From: CAYTCZ01 sp964436315
Lineage (GTDB): Bacteria; Actinomycetota; Thermoleophilia; Gaiellales; Gaiellaceae
Reading direction: 5' to 3'
Length of the DNA stretch: 56,279 bases
NCBI GenBank assembly: GCA_964436315.1
Contig: CAYTCZ010000007.1
Coordinates: forward strand, 1 to 56,279
Part shown: in pieces, positions 1 to 9,500 of the stretch
Position numbering within the stretch: the stretch's first letter is position 1
Layout of the letters: each line of letters starts with the position of its first letter
Notes under the pieces: generated by a model
The model's database searches: none
Told to the model about the DNA's origin: nothing
What the model saw: the letters and a program-made list of their open reading frames with translations, nothing else
Position numbers and translations under genes: made by a program

Positions 1-123
1 TGGGAGATCGCGGCCACCCATTACACGGGAGATCCACGAAAGGCCGTCTGGCAGATCAGTCAGGCGAACGACCTCGGAGACGCCCTGATCCGACCCGGGG
101 ACGTCCTCGTACTCCCAAGCTAA
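1..123 (+). CDS. LysM-domain protein, C-terminal end only (partial)
   Basis: The first 40 codons run in frame to TAA at 121-123 and read as the end of a LysM peptidoglycan-binding module: an ISQAN helix, then a hydrophobic ending with PGDVLVLPS. LysM modules of about 45 residues bind N-acetylglucosamine polymers and anchor secreted or membrane proteins to the cell wall. The start and the rest of the protein lie outside the window, so its full architecture cannot be given. Confidence 0.7.
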   Translation, partial: WEIAATHYTGDPRKAVWQISQANDLGDALIRPGDVLVLPS

Positions 124-179
124 CGGGCTCGCCAGGGCCGCAAATTCGCAGGGTGTCGATTTGCGTGTCCGGACCCTCG

Positions 180-185
180 TAGACT
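180..185 (+). promoter_or_regulatory. -10 box of rnz
   Basis: TAGACT lies 9 nt before the rnz ATG. No good -35 box is visible and no Shine-Dalgarno fits in the gap, so a leaderless or nearly leaderless transcript is likely. Confidence 0.4.
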
Positions 186-194
186 TGGGCTGCG

Positions 195-1274
195 ATGGAT
201 CTCGATGTCGTCTTCCTGGGCACGGCGGGCTCGGTGCCGACCTCCCGTCGAGGGCCCGCCAGCACGCTCGTTCGCCGCGGCGGCGATCGGATCCTCCTGG
301 ATTGCGGCGAGGGAACACAGAGGCAGTTCCTCCGCTCATCTGTCGGCCTCATCGACGTGCCTGAAGTCCTGCTCACTCATTTCCACGCCGACCATTACCT
401 CGGACTACCGGGATTGCTGAAGACGTTCGCGCTCAGGGGGCGGGAGATACCGATGACCGTCTATGGCCCGCCCGGGCTCCGCGATCTTTTTCGCACGTTG
501 AAGCGCATCTTCGGCAAGCTGACCTACCCGGTCGATCTCGTCGAAGTGGAGCCTGGAGACACGCTCGAGCGAGACGGTTACCAAATCGTGGTCTTCGCCA
601 CCGCGCATGGCGTGCAATCACAGGGGTATGCATTCCTCGAGGAGGAGAGACCGGGACGCTTCGACCTCGACGCGGCTCGAACGCTTGGGGTGCCCGAGGG
701 ACCGCTGTTTGGCTCTCTCCAGCGGGGCGAGTCCGTCGAACTTCCGGACGGCCAGACAGTCGTACCGAGCCAGGTGCTCGGGCCAGCCCGCCCTGGGAGG
801 AAACTCGTCCTTACCGGCGACACGCGGCCGGCGCGCTCCGTGCTCGAAGCCGCGAACGAGGCCGATCTGCTCGTGCACGACGGGACGTTCTCGTCAGAGG
901 AGCACGAGCGTGCCGTCGAAACGGGCCATTCGACTGCAGCCGAGGCGGCCGAGATCGGATGTCTCGCCGCCGTGCGAATGCTTGCCCTCACGCACGTCTC
1001 GACCCGCTACTTCGGGCCCGAGATCGCTCGTGAAGCGCGCGAGGTTTTCAGCGCAACAGTAGTTCCGCGGGACTTCGATATCATCGACGTCCCTTTCCGC
1101 GAGCGAAGTGGGCCGCGGTTGATTCGGGGCGGTGGAAAGGCTCGCAAGGAGGAGGCTGAAACCCATGTCGGGGATGGTTCAGGTGGCTTTGGCGAACGAC
1201 CTCACGGAGGCGGAGGAGATCCAGACAATCCTCAGCTCGGCGGGCATCGAATCGGAGCTGGAGTCGACGGCTGA
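195..1274 (+). CDS. rnz: ribonuclease Z (tRNA 3' endonuclease)
   Basis: Metallo-beta-lactamase-fold endonuclease that removes the 3' trailer of tRNA precursors. Residues 61-67 read THFHADH, the zinc-binding signature. The N-terminal FLGTAGSVPT and the DCGEGTQRQ segment are typical of RNase Z, followed by LTGDTR (about 210) and LTHVSTRYF (about 265), which carry further metal ligands. The family usually has about 300-310 residues. Here the recognisable protein ends near residue 305 (IIDVPF), but the frame stays open to residue 359 with a Gly-rich, low-complexity tail. That tail overlaps the next gene out of frame, so the last 50 residues or so are probably not conserved and may reflect a lost stop codon. 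Confidence 0.9.
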   Translation: MDLDVVFLGTAGSVPTSRRGPASTLVRRGGDRILLDCGEGTQRQFLRSSVGLIDVPEVLLTHFHADHYLGLPGLLKTFALRGREIPMTVYGPPGLRDLFRTLKRIFGKLTYPVDLVEVEPGDTLERDGYQIVVFATAHGVQSQGYAFLEEERPGRFDLDAARTLGVPEGPLFGSLQRGESVELPDGQTVVPSQVLGPARPGRKLVLTGDTRPARSVLEAANEADLLVHDGTFSSEEHERAVETGHSTAAEAAEIGCLAAVRMLALTHVSTRYFGPEIAREAREVFSATVVPRDFDIIDVPFRERSGPRLIRGGGKARKEEAETHVGDGSGGFGERPHGGGGDPDNPQLGGHRIGAGVDG

Positions 1275-1398
1275 GCACCATCCAACCGAGCTCGAGGACG
1301 CTCCGCAGAAGGTCCTCGTTCCTGAGTCGGCGCTCGAGGCTGCGAAGCACGCCATCGAGTCGATGACCGATCCCGACGACCTAATCGGCGAGCCGTAG
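1165..1398 (+). CDS. DUF2007-family small protein
   Basis: A 77-residue protein that I assign to DUF2007 (putative signal-transducing, PII-like fold) from its opening VALANDLTEAEEIQTILSSA and a C-terminal helix after KVLVPESALEAAK. It is soluble, acidic and of unknown function. I chose the ATG at 1165 because AAGGAGG at 1146-1152 is a good ribosome site; an in-frame upstream ATG at 1132 has none. It overlaps the out-of-frame tail of rnz by 110 bp, so the two are probably co-transcribed. Confidence 0.75.
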   Translation: MSGMVQVALANDLTEAEEIQTILSSAGIESELESTAEHHPTELEDAPQKVLVPESALEAAKHAIESMTDPDDLIGEP

Positions 1399-1443
1399 TG
1401 GACCCGGTCCGACCGGCTGGGACTCAGTAGGAGTGGACCGCCG

Positions 1444-2238
1444 GTGAACCGGGGCGCCAGCAAGCCCCATTTTGGTCGGGTCGCACCGACATATGATCGG
1501 CTTCGGCCGACGGACGAGAATTGGCGCGAGCTCCTCGACGTTCTGATCGCGGAGGGCGACCTCCTCGGCCGGCGCGTCCTCGACATCGGCTGCGGAACCG
1601 GAAGCCTCACAGTCGCACTTGCTGAGCGCGGCGCGAGGGTTTGGGGGGTCGATCAGTCGAGCGAGATGCTGGCCGAGGCCCGCCGTCGACCGGGGCCCCG
1701 AGTTGCGTTCAAGCGGGCTTCGGCGGAGGCCTTACCGTTCAAAGACGGATGGTTTGAGCGGGCGGTCGGGCGCCAAATCGTCCATCTCGTGGATCGGGCC
1801 CGCGCATTCGAGGAACTCGCACGAGTTCTCGGCCCAGACGGGCGAGCCGTCCTCGCGACATTTCAGCACTCCCATTTCGAGCGGTTCTGGCTGGCTCCGT
1901 ACTTTCCGTCGCTTGTCGAGATCGACCGTGCCCGCTTCCCAGAACCGCCCACGGTCGAAGCCGAGCTCTCGGCTGCCGGCTTTCGAGCCACGAGAACCGT
2001 GCCGCTGACGCAGGAGTCGCTGGTCGACCGAGAGACGGCGCTGGAGCGTATCCGCGGCCGTTTCATCTCGACGCTCGCACTGCTCCCAGAGCCGGAATTC
2101 GAGGCCGGATTGGCGCGTGCAGAGCGGGAATTGCCCCGCGAGGTTGCTTACACGCTGGACTGGGCCGTGATCGTCGGCCGTATTGAGGCCTCAGAACGGC
2201 CGATGGCTTTAGCTCGGAAAAACCTTGGAAAGGTCTGA
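1444..2238 (+). CDS. class I SAM-dependent methyltransferase
   Basis: A 264-residue methyltransferase. The SAM-binding motif I VLDIGCGTG is at residues 45-53. An acidic end of strand 2 (VWGVDQS) follows, then the post-I segment ASAEALPFKDGWFE near residue 95, typical of the Methyltransf_11/UbiE-like group. The N-terminal HFGRVAPTYDRLRP also resembles UbiE-type and SmtA-like enzymes. The substrate cannot be told from sequence. The start is a GTG with TAGGAG upstream. It stands between the rnz unit and the pyr operon with no obvious functional link to either. Confidence 0.8.
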   Translation: MNRGASKPHFGRVAPTYDRLRPTDENWRELLDVLIAEGDLLGRRVLDIGCGTGSLTVALAERGARVWGVDQSSEMLAEARRRPGPRVAFKRASAEALPFKDGWFERAVGRQIVHLVDRARAFEELARVLGPDGRAVLATFQHSHFERFWLAPYFPSLVEIDRARFPEPPTVEAELSAAGFRATRTVPLTQESLVDRETALERIRGRFISTLALLPEPEFEAGLARAERELPREVAYTLDWAVIVGRIEASERPMALARKNLGKV

Positions 2239-2248
2239 ATCAGACGAA

Positions 2249-2505
2249 ATGAGGATCCCGCTGTGCGGACCCCTCGTGGTCAAGATCGAAGGACGCCGGG
2301 TCGAAGAGACGCTGCCTGGACGCCAAGGCAGCAGCTCTTTGTGTATCTCGTGGAGAACCGGCTTCGACCCGCGCCTCGCGGGGAGTTGATCGACGCGGTC
2401 TGGCCAGAGCACCATCCCGCCAGTCCCGACTCTATCGCTCCAAGCGCCACGACCCCGGCGCTGCACCGGGAGTTTCTCGGCGGGCACCTCGAGGTTCCGA
2501 AGTAG
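2249..2505 (+). pseudogene. broken SARP/BTAD-type transcriptional regulator (N-terminal DNA-binding part)
   Basis: Two overlapping frames together rebuild the start of an OmpR-like winged-helix domain of the SARP/BTAD regulators. The ATG frame from 2249 gives MRIPLCGPLVV and GRRVEETLPGRQG. Then, from about 2325 in the next frame, LFVYLVENRLRP and RGELIDAVWPE follow. This is the usual order LCGPL...GR...LPGRQ...LFVYL...R.EL.DA.WP. The reading frame changes once and the similarity fades after the VWPE motif, with a stop at 2503-2505. The bulk of such regulators (BTAD, ATPase, TPR) is absent. I read it as a decayed fragment, not a working gene. Confidence 0.65.
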
Positions 2506-2512
2506 TGGGCTC

Positions 2513-2542
2513 CCGACATCTGTCCGCACCAAGGATTAGAGT
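2513..2542 (+). promoter_or_regulatory. pyr operon promoter
   Basis: CCGACA at 2513-2518 and TAGAGT at 2537-2542 are separated by 18 bp, an acceptable sigma-A type promoter. Transcription would begin near 2549, giving a leader of about 40 nt that holds little besides the PyrR hairpin and the ribosome site. Confidence 0.45.
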
Positions 2543-2560
2543 TCCGGTCGTCCTTTAACT

Positions 2561-2576
2561 CGGTCCTGCGAGGCCG
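2561..2576 (+). promoter_or_regulatory. PyrR-binding RNA hairpin in the pyr leader
   Basis: The RNA CGGUCCUGCGAGGCCG folds as C61-G76, G62-C75, G63-C74, bulged U64, C65-G73, C66-G72 with loop UGCGA (numbers are 25xx). This matches the known PyrR loop consensus ARUCCNGNGAGGYU at every fixed position except the outer A-U pair, which is a compensated G-C pair here. The ribosome site GGAAAGGGG follows at 2577-2584, so PyrR bound to UMP could block translation starting at 2591, as described for mycobacterial pyr operons. Confidence 0.75.
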
Positions 2577-2590
2577 GAAAGGGGTTGTCC

Positions 2591-3175
2591 GTGGCTGCTG
2601 CCGAACAGACGGTCAAGGTCCTGCTCGATGCGGAGGCCATCGATCGCACTCTCCGTCGAATTGCTCACGAGGTCGTCGAGGGCAATCGCAGCCTTGAGCG
2701 CGTGGCTCTTGTCGGAATTCACACGCGCGGTGTCCCACTCGCGCAACGACTCCGACGTCTGATCGCCGGTTTCACCGGCGTCGAGGTTGCACTCGGCACA
2801 GTCGATATCACGTTTCACCGCGACGACCTCCACGTGCGCGGGGCGGAGTCGCCACGAAGGCCTCAGCCGGTCGTCAAGGCAACACGCCTTGATTTCCCGC
2901 TCGAGGGGCGGACGTGCGTCCTCGTGGATGACGTCCTCTTCACAGGCCGCACGATTCGAGCTGCGATTGAGTCGCTGTTTGCCTATGGACGCCCAGAACG
3001 GGTCCAGCTCGCGTGCCTCGTGGATCGTGGACACCGAGAGTTGCCGATACGCCCGGACTACGTTGGAAAGAACCTGCCGACGGCGAGAAGCGAGCGGATT
3101 CAAGTCGAACTCGTCGAGGTGGACGAGATCGATCGAATCCTGCTCGTCGAGGGCGGAGGGGAGGAAAATGGCTGA
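2591..3175 (+). CDS. pyrR: PyrR bifunctional pyr operon regulator / uracil phosphoribosyltransferase
   Basis: RNA-binding regulator of pyrimidine genes with a type I phosphoribosyltransferase fold. The PRPP motif VLVDDVLFTGRTIRAA is near residue 115, and VALVGIHTRGVPLA is the pyrophosphate loop region. I chose GTG at 2591 because GGAAAGGGG sits 6 nt upstream; a TTG at 2585 has no spacing to that site. It is the first gene of the pyr operon and its stop overlaps the pyrB start by 8 nt, so translation is coupled. Its likely RNA target is the hairpin at 2561-2576, giving autoregulation. Confidence 0.93.
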   Translation: MAAAEQTVKVLLDAEAIDRTLRRIAHEVVEGNRSLERVALVGIHTRGVPLAQRLRRLIAGFTGVEVALGTVDITFHRDDLHVRGAESPRRPQPVVKATRLDFPLEGRTCVLVDDVLFTGRTIRAAIESLFAYGRPERVQLACLVDRGHRELPIRPDYVGKNLPTARSERIQVELVEVDEIDRILLVEGGGEENG

Positions 3176-4166
3176 CGTTCAACCGTTCATTCGCGATGAG
3201 CTTCTCCCGCCGGGACGGCCGCCGCGACGACACCTGATCTCGATCGCCGATCTCGGTCGGGAAGACGTCGAGCGACTCATTCGTCTCGCGCGAACCTTCG
3301 CCGGCACGCTCGAGCGCGACGTGAAGAAGCTTCCCACTTTGCGCGGCCGGACGATCGTGAATGTGTTCTACGAGTCCTCGACGCGAACTTCGTCGAGCTT
3401 CGAACTCTCTGGCAAACGTCTCTCCGCTGACGTGATGTCGATCAAGGCGGCGGGATCAGCGGTCGACAAAGGCGAGTCGCTGAAAGATACGGCGCAGACG
3501 ATCGCCGCGTACCATCCAGATGTCGTCGTCATCCGCCATCCCGAGATCGGTGCACCTCGGCTCGTGGCCGCGAACACCGACGCCCACGTCGTCAACGCCG
3601 GCGATGGCAAGCATCAGCACCCCACGCAGACCCTTCTCGACCTCTACACCATCGATGAAGCGTTCGGTGGGATTGAGGGCCTGCATGTCGCGATCGTGGG
3701 CGACGTGCTCCACTCCCGCGTTGCCCGATCGAACATCCAGGGCCTGACGCTCATGGGCGCGCGGGTGATGGTCGTTGGTCCTCCGACGCTGATACCGCGT
3801 GAGATCGAGACGATGGGTTGTGAGGTCTCGCACCACATCGAGTCGATCTGGGAGGCCGACGTCGTCTACGTCCTCCGCATGCAGCGCGAGCGGATGCTCC
3901 AAGGAGAAAACTACGTCCCGAGCCTTCGTGAGTACACCGAGCGCTGGGGGATCACACCGGAGCGGCTCCGTCCGGGGCAGACGGTGATGCACCCCGGACC
4001 GATGAATCGAGGCGTCGAGATCGACGCTCGCGTCGCAGACGGCCCGAGTTCGCTCATTGGACGGCAGGTCGAGAACGGTCTAGTCACGCGAATGGCGGTG
4101 CTCTACGACCTTCTCACCCACGATCCGGCCGAGGTCCACGTGGCCGCGATGCAGGAGGTGGCGTAG
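3168..4166 (+). CDS. pyrB: aspartate carbamoyltransferase catalytic subunit
   Basis: Joins carbamoyl phosphate and aspartate to N-carbamoylaspartate, the committed step of pyrimidine synthesis. It has 332 residues. STRT at 71-74 binds carbamoyl phosphate, HPTQTLLD is in the middle and HPGPMNRG near residue 270, all standard. No pyrI-like regulatory chain is present, as is usual with PyrR-controlled operons. The ATG at 3168 overlaps the pyrR stop. A longer upstream reading frame exists but runs through pyrR and is not coding. Confidence 0.95.
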   Translation: MADVQPFIRDELLPPGRPPRRHLISIADLGREDVERLIRLARTFAGTLERDVKKLPTLRGRTIVNVFYESSTRTSSSFELSGKRLSADVMSIKAAGSAVDKGESLKDTAQTIAAYHPDVVVIRHPEIGAPRLVAANTDAHVVNAGDGKHQHPTQTLLDLYTIDEAFGGIEGLHVAIVGDVLHSRVARSNIQGLTLMGARVMVVGPPTLIPREIETMGCEVSHHIESIWEADVVYVLRMQRERMLQGENYVPSLREYTERWGITPERLRPGQTVMHPGPMNRGVEIDARVADGPSSLIGRQVENGLVTRMAVLYDLLTHDPAEVHVAAMQEVA

Positions 4167-4168
4167 CG

Positions 4169-5509
4169 ATGACACCGGAGAACGGCTCGGCAGCGACCGG
4201 AATTCTCCACGTCCGAGCCGCTAAAGAAGCCGATCTCCTGATCGCGGGCGCCCGGGTAGTCGATCCTGTTCAGGGAGTCTCGGAAACGCTCGACCTGACT
4301 GTCGATCAGGGGATCATCAGCCAGCTCACGCCGCCCGGCTCGGCTTCGCGGAACGGCCATCGCGTCATCGAGGCGAAAGGAAATGTCCTTGCTCCGGCGT
4401 TCGTCGACCCCCACGTGCACTTCCGCACCCCTGGTCGGGAAGACGAGGAGGATCTGGGGTCGGGTACGCGCGCCGCTGCCGCGGGCGGCTACTGCGCGGT
4501 CCTCGCCATGCCGAATACCGACCCGGTCGTTGACTCGGCTTCCGTGCTGGGATCATTGATCGAGAGCGCGCGGCGCGATGCTGAAGTCCCGGTCGGCTTC
4601 TTCGCAGCAGTCACAAGAGGACAGGAAGGAGTCCAGCTCGCCGAGCTCGCCGAACTCGCGGACGCTGGTGCGGCTGGCTTCACCGATGATGGCCAGCCAA
4701 TCGAGGCGCCCGGTCTCTTTCGACGGGCTCTGCAATACGGAGCAGTAGCGGACCGGCCGGTCGCCGTTCACTGCGAGGAGAAGACCCTGTCGAGAGGAGG
4801 CCAGATTCACGAAGGAGCCGTGTCAGCCGAGCTCGGCCTCACCGGCTACCCGTCGATCGCAGAGAGTCTTATGGTCAGCCGTGATCTCGCAATCGCCGCG
4901 TACGAGCAGAGGCCGGTTCACCTCCTTCACCTCTCCGCCGAAGAATCTGTCGACGCGGTACGTCGTGCACATGCGAACGGGGTCGCGGCGACCGCGGAGG
5001 CGACGCCTCATCACCTCTGTCTGACGGACGAAGCGATCCGGCAGCTCGATCCGAACCAGAAGATGAACCCACCGCTCCGCGCGGACCGTGATCGCGAGGC
5101 GCTCATCGACGCGCTCCGCGACGGCACGATCACGTCTATAGCCACCGACCACGCGCCGCACGCGCGCGAGGAGAAAGAGGTCCCGTTCGAGTCGGCACCG
5201 TTCGGGGTCACCGGACTCGAAACCGCCTTCTCGGTCCTCTACACGCGCCTCGTCGAACCCGGTCTGCTTACGCTCGAGACACTGCTCGAACGGATGAGCG
5301 CGGGGCCGGCGCGAGCTTTCGGGCTCCCGATTCCGCGAATCGAGGTCGGCGCCAACGCCAATCTCGTTCTCCTCGACCTCGAATCGTCCTGGCGCGTCGA
5401 GAGCGCCGAAATGTGTTCGAAGTCAGCCAACTCGTGGCTTCTCGGCGAGACTCTCTTCGGGCGCGTCCGGGCAACAGTGGCAGACGGTCGACTCGTTCAC
5501 GCACCGTAA
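4169..5509 (+). CDS. pyrC: dihydroorotase (amidohydrolase type)
   Basis: Cyclises carbamoylaspartate to dihydroorotate. A 446-residue type I dihydroorotase with the zinc ligands DPHVHFR (about 90), the MPNTDP signature (about 114), HCEE, HLLHLSA and the catalytic ATDHAPH (about 330). It starts 2 nt after the pyrB stop, and its TAA overlaps the carA ATG in TAATG, so coupling continues through the operon. Confidence 0.95.
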   Translation: MTPENGSAATGILHVRAAKEADLLIAGARVVDPVQGVSETLDLTVDQGIISQLTPPGSASRNGHRVIEAKGNVLAPAFVDPHVHFRTPGREDEEDLGSGTRAAAAGGYCAVLAMPNTDPVVDSASVLGSLIESARRDAEVPVGFFAAVTRGQEGVQLAELAELADAGAAGFTDDGQPIEAPGLFRRALQYGAVADRPVAVHCEEKTLSRGGQIHEGAVSAELGLTGYPSIAESLMVSRDLAIAAYEQRPVHLLHLSAEESVDAVRRAHANGVAATAEATPHHLCLTDEAIRQLDPNQKMNPPLRADRDREALIDALRDGTITSIATDHAPHAREEKEVPFESAPFGVTGLETAFSVLYTRLVEPGLLTLETLLERMSAGPARAFGLPIPRIEVGANANLVLLDLESSWRVESAEMCSKSANSWLLGETLFGRVRATVADGRLVHAP

Positions 5510-6552
5510 TGAGCGGCTACCTGCTTCTCGAGGACGGAACGGTCTTCCGGGGGCGCTCCGTCGGCGCGCAGGGTGTCTCGTTCGGCGAGGCCGTGTTCAC
5601 GACCGCAATGACGGGCTACCAAGAGATCGTCACCGATCCGAGCTTCGCTGAACAAATCCTCTGTTTTGCGTCGCCGATGGTCGGGAACTACGGCGTCGCG
5701 CAACAGCGTTCGGAGTCTTCAGAAGTTCACACGCGTGGCGTTGTCATGCGCCAGGCGGGGGGAGACGATTGGAAGCGCTGGCTCCACGCACGGGGAGTGG
5801 TCGCGCTCGACGGAATCGACACACGCTCCGTCGTTCTGCGGCTTCGATCCGAGGGTGCCTGCAGAGCGGCCGTCGTTGCAGGTCACGCATCGGTGGAAGA
5901 CGTGCTCGGCCGCGTTCGAGCGCAGCCGGAGATGGCGGGGCGAAGCCTCGTCGCGACAGTCTCGGCGAGCGAGCCACAGACGATCTCGCGCGGTGACGTG
6001 AGGATCGGGGTTGTGGACTACGGCTGCAAGCAGTCGATTCTTCGACGGCTCACTTGCGCGGGCGCAGCCGTCACGGTCTTCCCTCATGACACGTCTGCAA
6101 GCGATGTGCTCAGCCTTGGGCTGGATGGTGTCTTGCTGTCGAACGGCCCCGGGGACCCAGCGGCGCTTCCCAAGCACGTCGAGGTGATCTCGGAACTGCT
6201 CGGGCGCGTGCCAATTCTCGGGATTTGCCTCGGTCATCAACTCCTTGCCCTCGCGGCGGGCTTCGAGACGTTCAAACTGCCTTTCGGGCACCGCGGGGCG
6301 AACCATCCAGTCTTAGAGCTTGCCACCAGCCGAGTCTTGGTGACGAGCCAGAACCACGGTTTTGCCGTGCGTGGCGACGGGTCTGACGTGACGCACGTCT
6401 CGCTCTATGACGGGACCGTCGAGGGCCTGGCGATTCCCTCGCACGGAGCCCGCTCCGTTCAGTTCCATCCGGAGGCAGGCCCTGGGCCTCACGATGCCTG
6501 GCCGATTCTCGAAAGTTGGGTCGAGGAGGTGAGACTTGCCCAAGCGGCGTGA
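5509..6552 (+). CDS. carA: carbamoyl-phosphate synthase small (glutaminase) chain
   Basis: Supplies ammonia from glutamine to CarB. It has 347 residues: the N-terminal CPSase small-chain domain (GYQEIVTDPS near residue 45), then a class I glutamine amidotransferase domain with nucleophile Cys240 in GICLGHQ and the His-Glu pair in FHPEAGPGP near residue 318. The SNGPGDP motif is near residue 210. The ATG at 5509 fits the family start and overlaps the pyrC stop by one base. Its end overlaps carB by 17 nt. Confidence 0.95.
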   Translation: MSGYLLLEDGTVFRGRSVGAQGVSFGEAVFTTAMTGYQEIVTDPSFAEQILCFASPMVGNYGVAQQRSESSEVHTRGVVMRQAGGDDWKRWLHARGVVALDGIDTRSVVLRLRSEGACRAAVVAGHASVEDVLGRVRAQPEMAGRSLVATVSASEPQTISRGDVRIGVVDYGCKQSILRRLTCAGAAVTVFPHDTSASDVLSLGLDGVLLSNGPGDPAALPKHVEVISELLGRVPILGICLGHQLLALAAGFETFKLPFGHRGANHPVLELATSRVLVTSQNHGFAVRGDGSDVTHVSLYDGTVEGLAIPSHGARSVQFHPEAGPGPHDAWPILESWVEEVRLAQAA

Positions 6553-9500
6553 TCTCCACTCGATCTGCGTCATCGGGGCGGGCCCAATCGTGATCGGCCA
6601 GGCCTGTGAGTTCGACTACTCCGGAAGCCAGGCCCTGAAGGTGCTTCGCTCGGAGGGCTATCGCACGATCGTCGTCAACTCCAATCCTGCGACGATCATG
6701 ACCGATCCCGGATTCGCCGACCGGACGTACCTCGAGCCCCTTGATCTCGAGGGTGTCGCGAGCGTTCTTGAACGGGAGCGTCCGGACGCGCTCCTGCCGA
6801 CATTGGGCGGCCAAACTGCGCTCAACCTCGCGAGCCAGCTCGCGCAGGATGGGACGCTCGACGCGCTTGGTGTCGAGCTCATCGGTGCGAGCCTCGCGGC
6901 AATCCGACGAGCCGAGGACCGGGAGCTCTTCCGTACCACCATGGACGAGGTCCAGCTTCGCGTGCCCGAGTCGACGATCGTCCGGACAGAGGAGGATCTG
7001 CCGAACGACCTCGCGTTCCCCGTCATCCTTCGACCGGCGTTCACGCTTGGCGGTCATGGAGGCGGCGTTGCCCGCTCGGCCACCGAGCTGGAACACCTGC
7101 TCGCTCGTGCGCTCGCTGAGAGCCCGGTTGGCCAGGTGCTCGTCGAGGAGTCGCTGCTCGGCTGGGATGAGTTCGAGCTCGAGGTGATGCGGGACCGATC
7201 GGACAACGTGGTCGTCGTCTGCTCGATCGAGAACCTCGATCCGATGGGGATTCACACTGGCGACTCGGTCACCGTCGCACCCCAGATGACGCTGCCGGAC
7301 GAGGAGTATCAATGCCTGCGGGACGCGGCCGCGCAGGTGATCCGAGCGGTCGGGGTCGAAACCGGCGGATCGAACATCCAGTTCGCGCGCTCGCGGGACT
7401 CGGGCGAGATCCGCGTGATCGAGATGAACCCGCGCGTGTCACGGTCGTCCGCTCTCGCCTCGAAGGCGACGGGGTATCCAATCGCGAAAGTCGCTGCAAA
7501 GCTCGCAGTCGGCTACACGCTCGATCGGATCCCCAACGACCTCACGCGGACCACTCCCGCGAGCTTTGAGCCGACTCTTGACTACGTGGTGGTCAAGTTC
7601 CCGCGGTTCGCATTCGAGAAGTTCCCGGGCGCCGACGACAGCCTGGGTACCCAGATGAAGTCGGTCGGCGAGACGATGGGCATCGGTCGGACGTTTGCCG
7701 AAGCCCTGCTCAAGGCGATGCGTTCTCGAGAACTCGACGGCAGCCCATCCGAGACGCCCTGGGCCGGGCTCGATCGCGTCCCGGACGGCATTCATCCCTG
7801 GTTTGCGGGCGAGATCGATCGCGCTCGACAGATGCTGGCGGAGGAGCCTGATCTTCTCGAGTTGAAACGCCTTGGTTGGTCAGACGCTGCTATCGCCCGA
7901 CAGTGGCGAACCGGCGAGGAGGCCGTCCGCACGCGACGCAGAGCTCTGGGTATTCGTCCGGCCTATCGCCGTGTTGATTCGTGCGCCGCAGAGGTGGAGG
8001 CGCAATCCAACTACCTCTATTCGACCTGGGGAGAGGAAGGTGACGACGTCGGGAATCGCGGCTCGAGTGTCGTGATTCTCGGCGCAGGGCCCAATCGGAT
8101 CGGTCAGGGGATCGAGTTTGACTACTGCTGCGTTCATGCAGCAACCACCTACCGGAAGCTCGGGTTCGAGACCGTGATGATCAATTGCAACCCAGAGACG
8201 GTTTCGACTGACTACGACACGTCAGACCGGCTGTACTTCGAGCCGCTCGGAGTCGAGGAGGTCCTCGAGATCTGTGAACGAGAACGGCCGCGCGGCGTCG
8301 TCGTTCAGTTCGGCGGACAGACGCCGCTTCGACTGGCTCGGGCGATCGAGGACGCGGGATTCTCGATCCTCGGGACGCCGTTCGACGCCGTCGACCTTGC
8401 CGAAGATCGCGAGCGGTTCGCCTCCCTGTGTGATGATCTCGGGATCCGCGTGCCGCCGTGGGCCATCGCTACTGGCCCTGAACGTGCGATCGAGGCTGCG
8501 GGCCTCCTCGGATATCCGGTGCTCGTACGGCCCTCGTACGTGCTCGGTGGCCTCAATATGCGCGTCTGTTACGAGCCCAACAGCATCGCGATGACAGCGC
8601 GACCCGGTGTCCAGATCCTCGTCGATCGGTTCCTCGAGGGCGCGATCGAGGTCGACGTTGACGCGCTGTGCGACGGCTCCGACGTCTACGTCGCGGCAAT
8701 CATGCAGCACGTCGAGGAAGCGGGCATCCACTCCGGCGACTCGTCTTGCGTGCTCCCCCCGATGTCGATCGACGAAACCGTGACCGAAGAGATTCGGGCT
8801 ACGGTGCGGCGCCTCGGTCCGGCACTCGGCGTTGTCGGCCTGTTGAATGTCCAACTCGCGCTTGCCGACGGCGTGCTGTACGTCCTCGAGGCCAATCCGC
8901 GCGCTTCGCGGACGGTGCCGTTCGCAAGCAAGGCGATAGGGGTCAACCTCGTTGAGGCGGCCTCACGGCTCACGGTGGGAGCGCGGCTCGGCGAACTCGG
9001 ACTTCCCGCAGAGGGGCGCCCGCAGCATGTGAGCGTCAAAGCCGCGGTGTTCCCGTTCGTGCGATTTCCGGGAGCCGATCCCGTGCTCGGACCTGAAATG
9101 CGCTCGACGGGCGAAGTCATGGCGACCGCAGGCGACTTTCCCACCGCGTTCGCCAAAGCCGAGCGTGCGGCCGGCCGCCCGCTTCCTGAGCGGGGAACCG
9201 CCTTCATCTCGGTCCGAGACGCCGACAAGGAGGACGCTGTAGATCTTGGCAGCCTCCTTGCACAGCTCGGATTTAAACTCTGTGCTACCGCCGGAACCGC
9301 GCGGTCGCTCTCCGCGGCCGGAATCGCCGTTAGCGGGGTGCGGAAGGTCACCGAGTCCGGCCAGGGCACGACGGTCGTTGATCTCATTCGTCGTGGGAGC
9401 TGCGACCTCGTCGTGAACACTCCCGCAGGAAGCGGTGCGCGGTCCGACGGCTCCGTGATTCGGGAGGCAGCGCTTGCTGCGGGAATTCCGTGCATCACGA

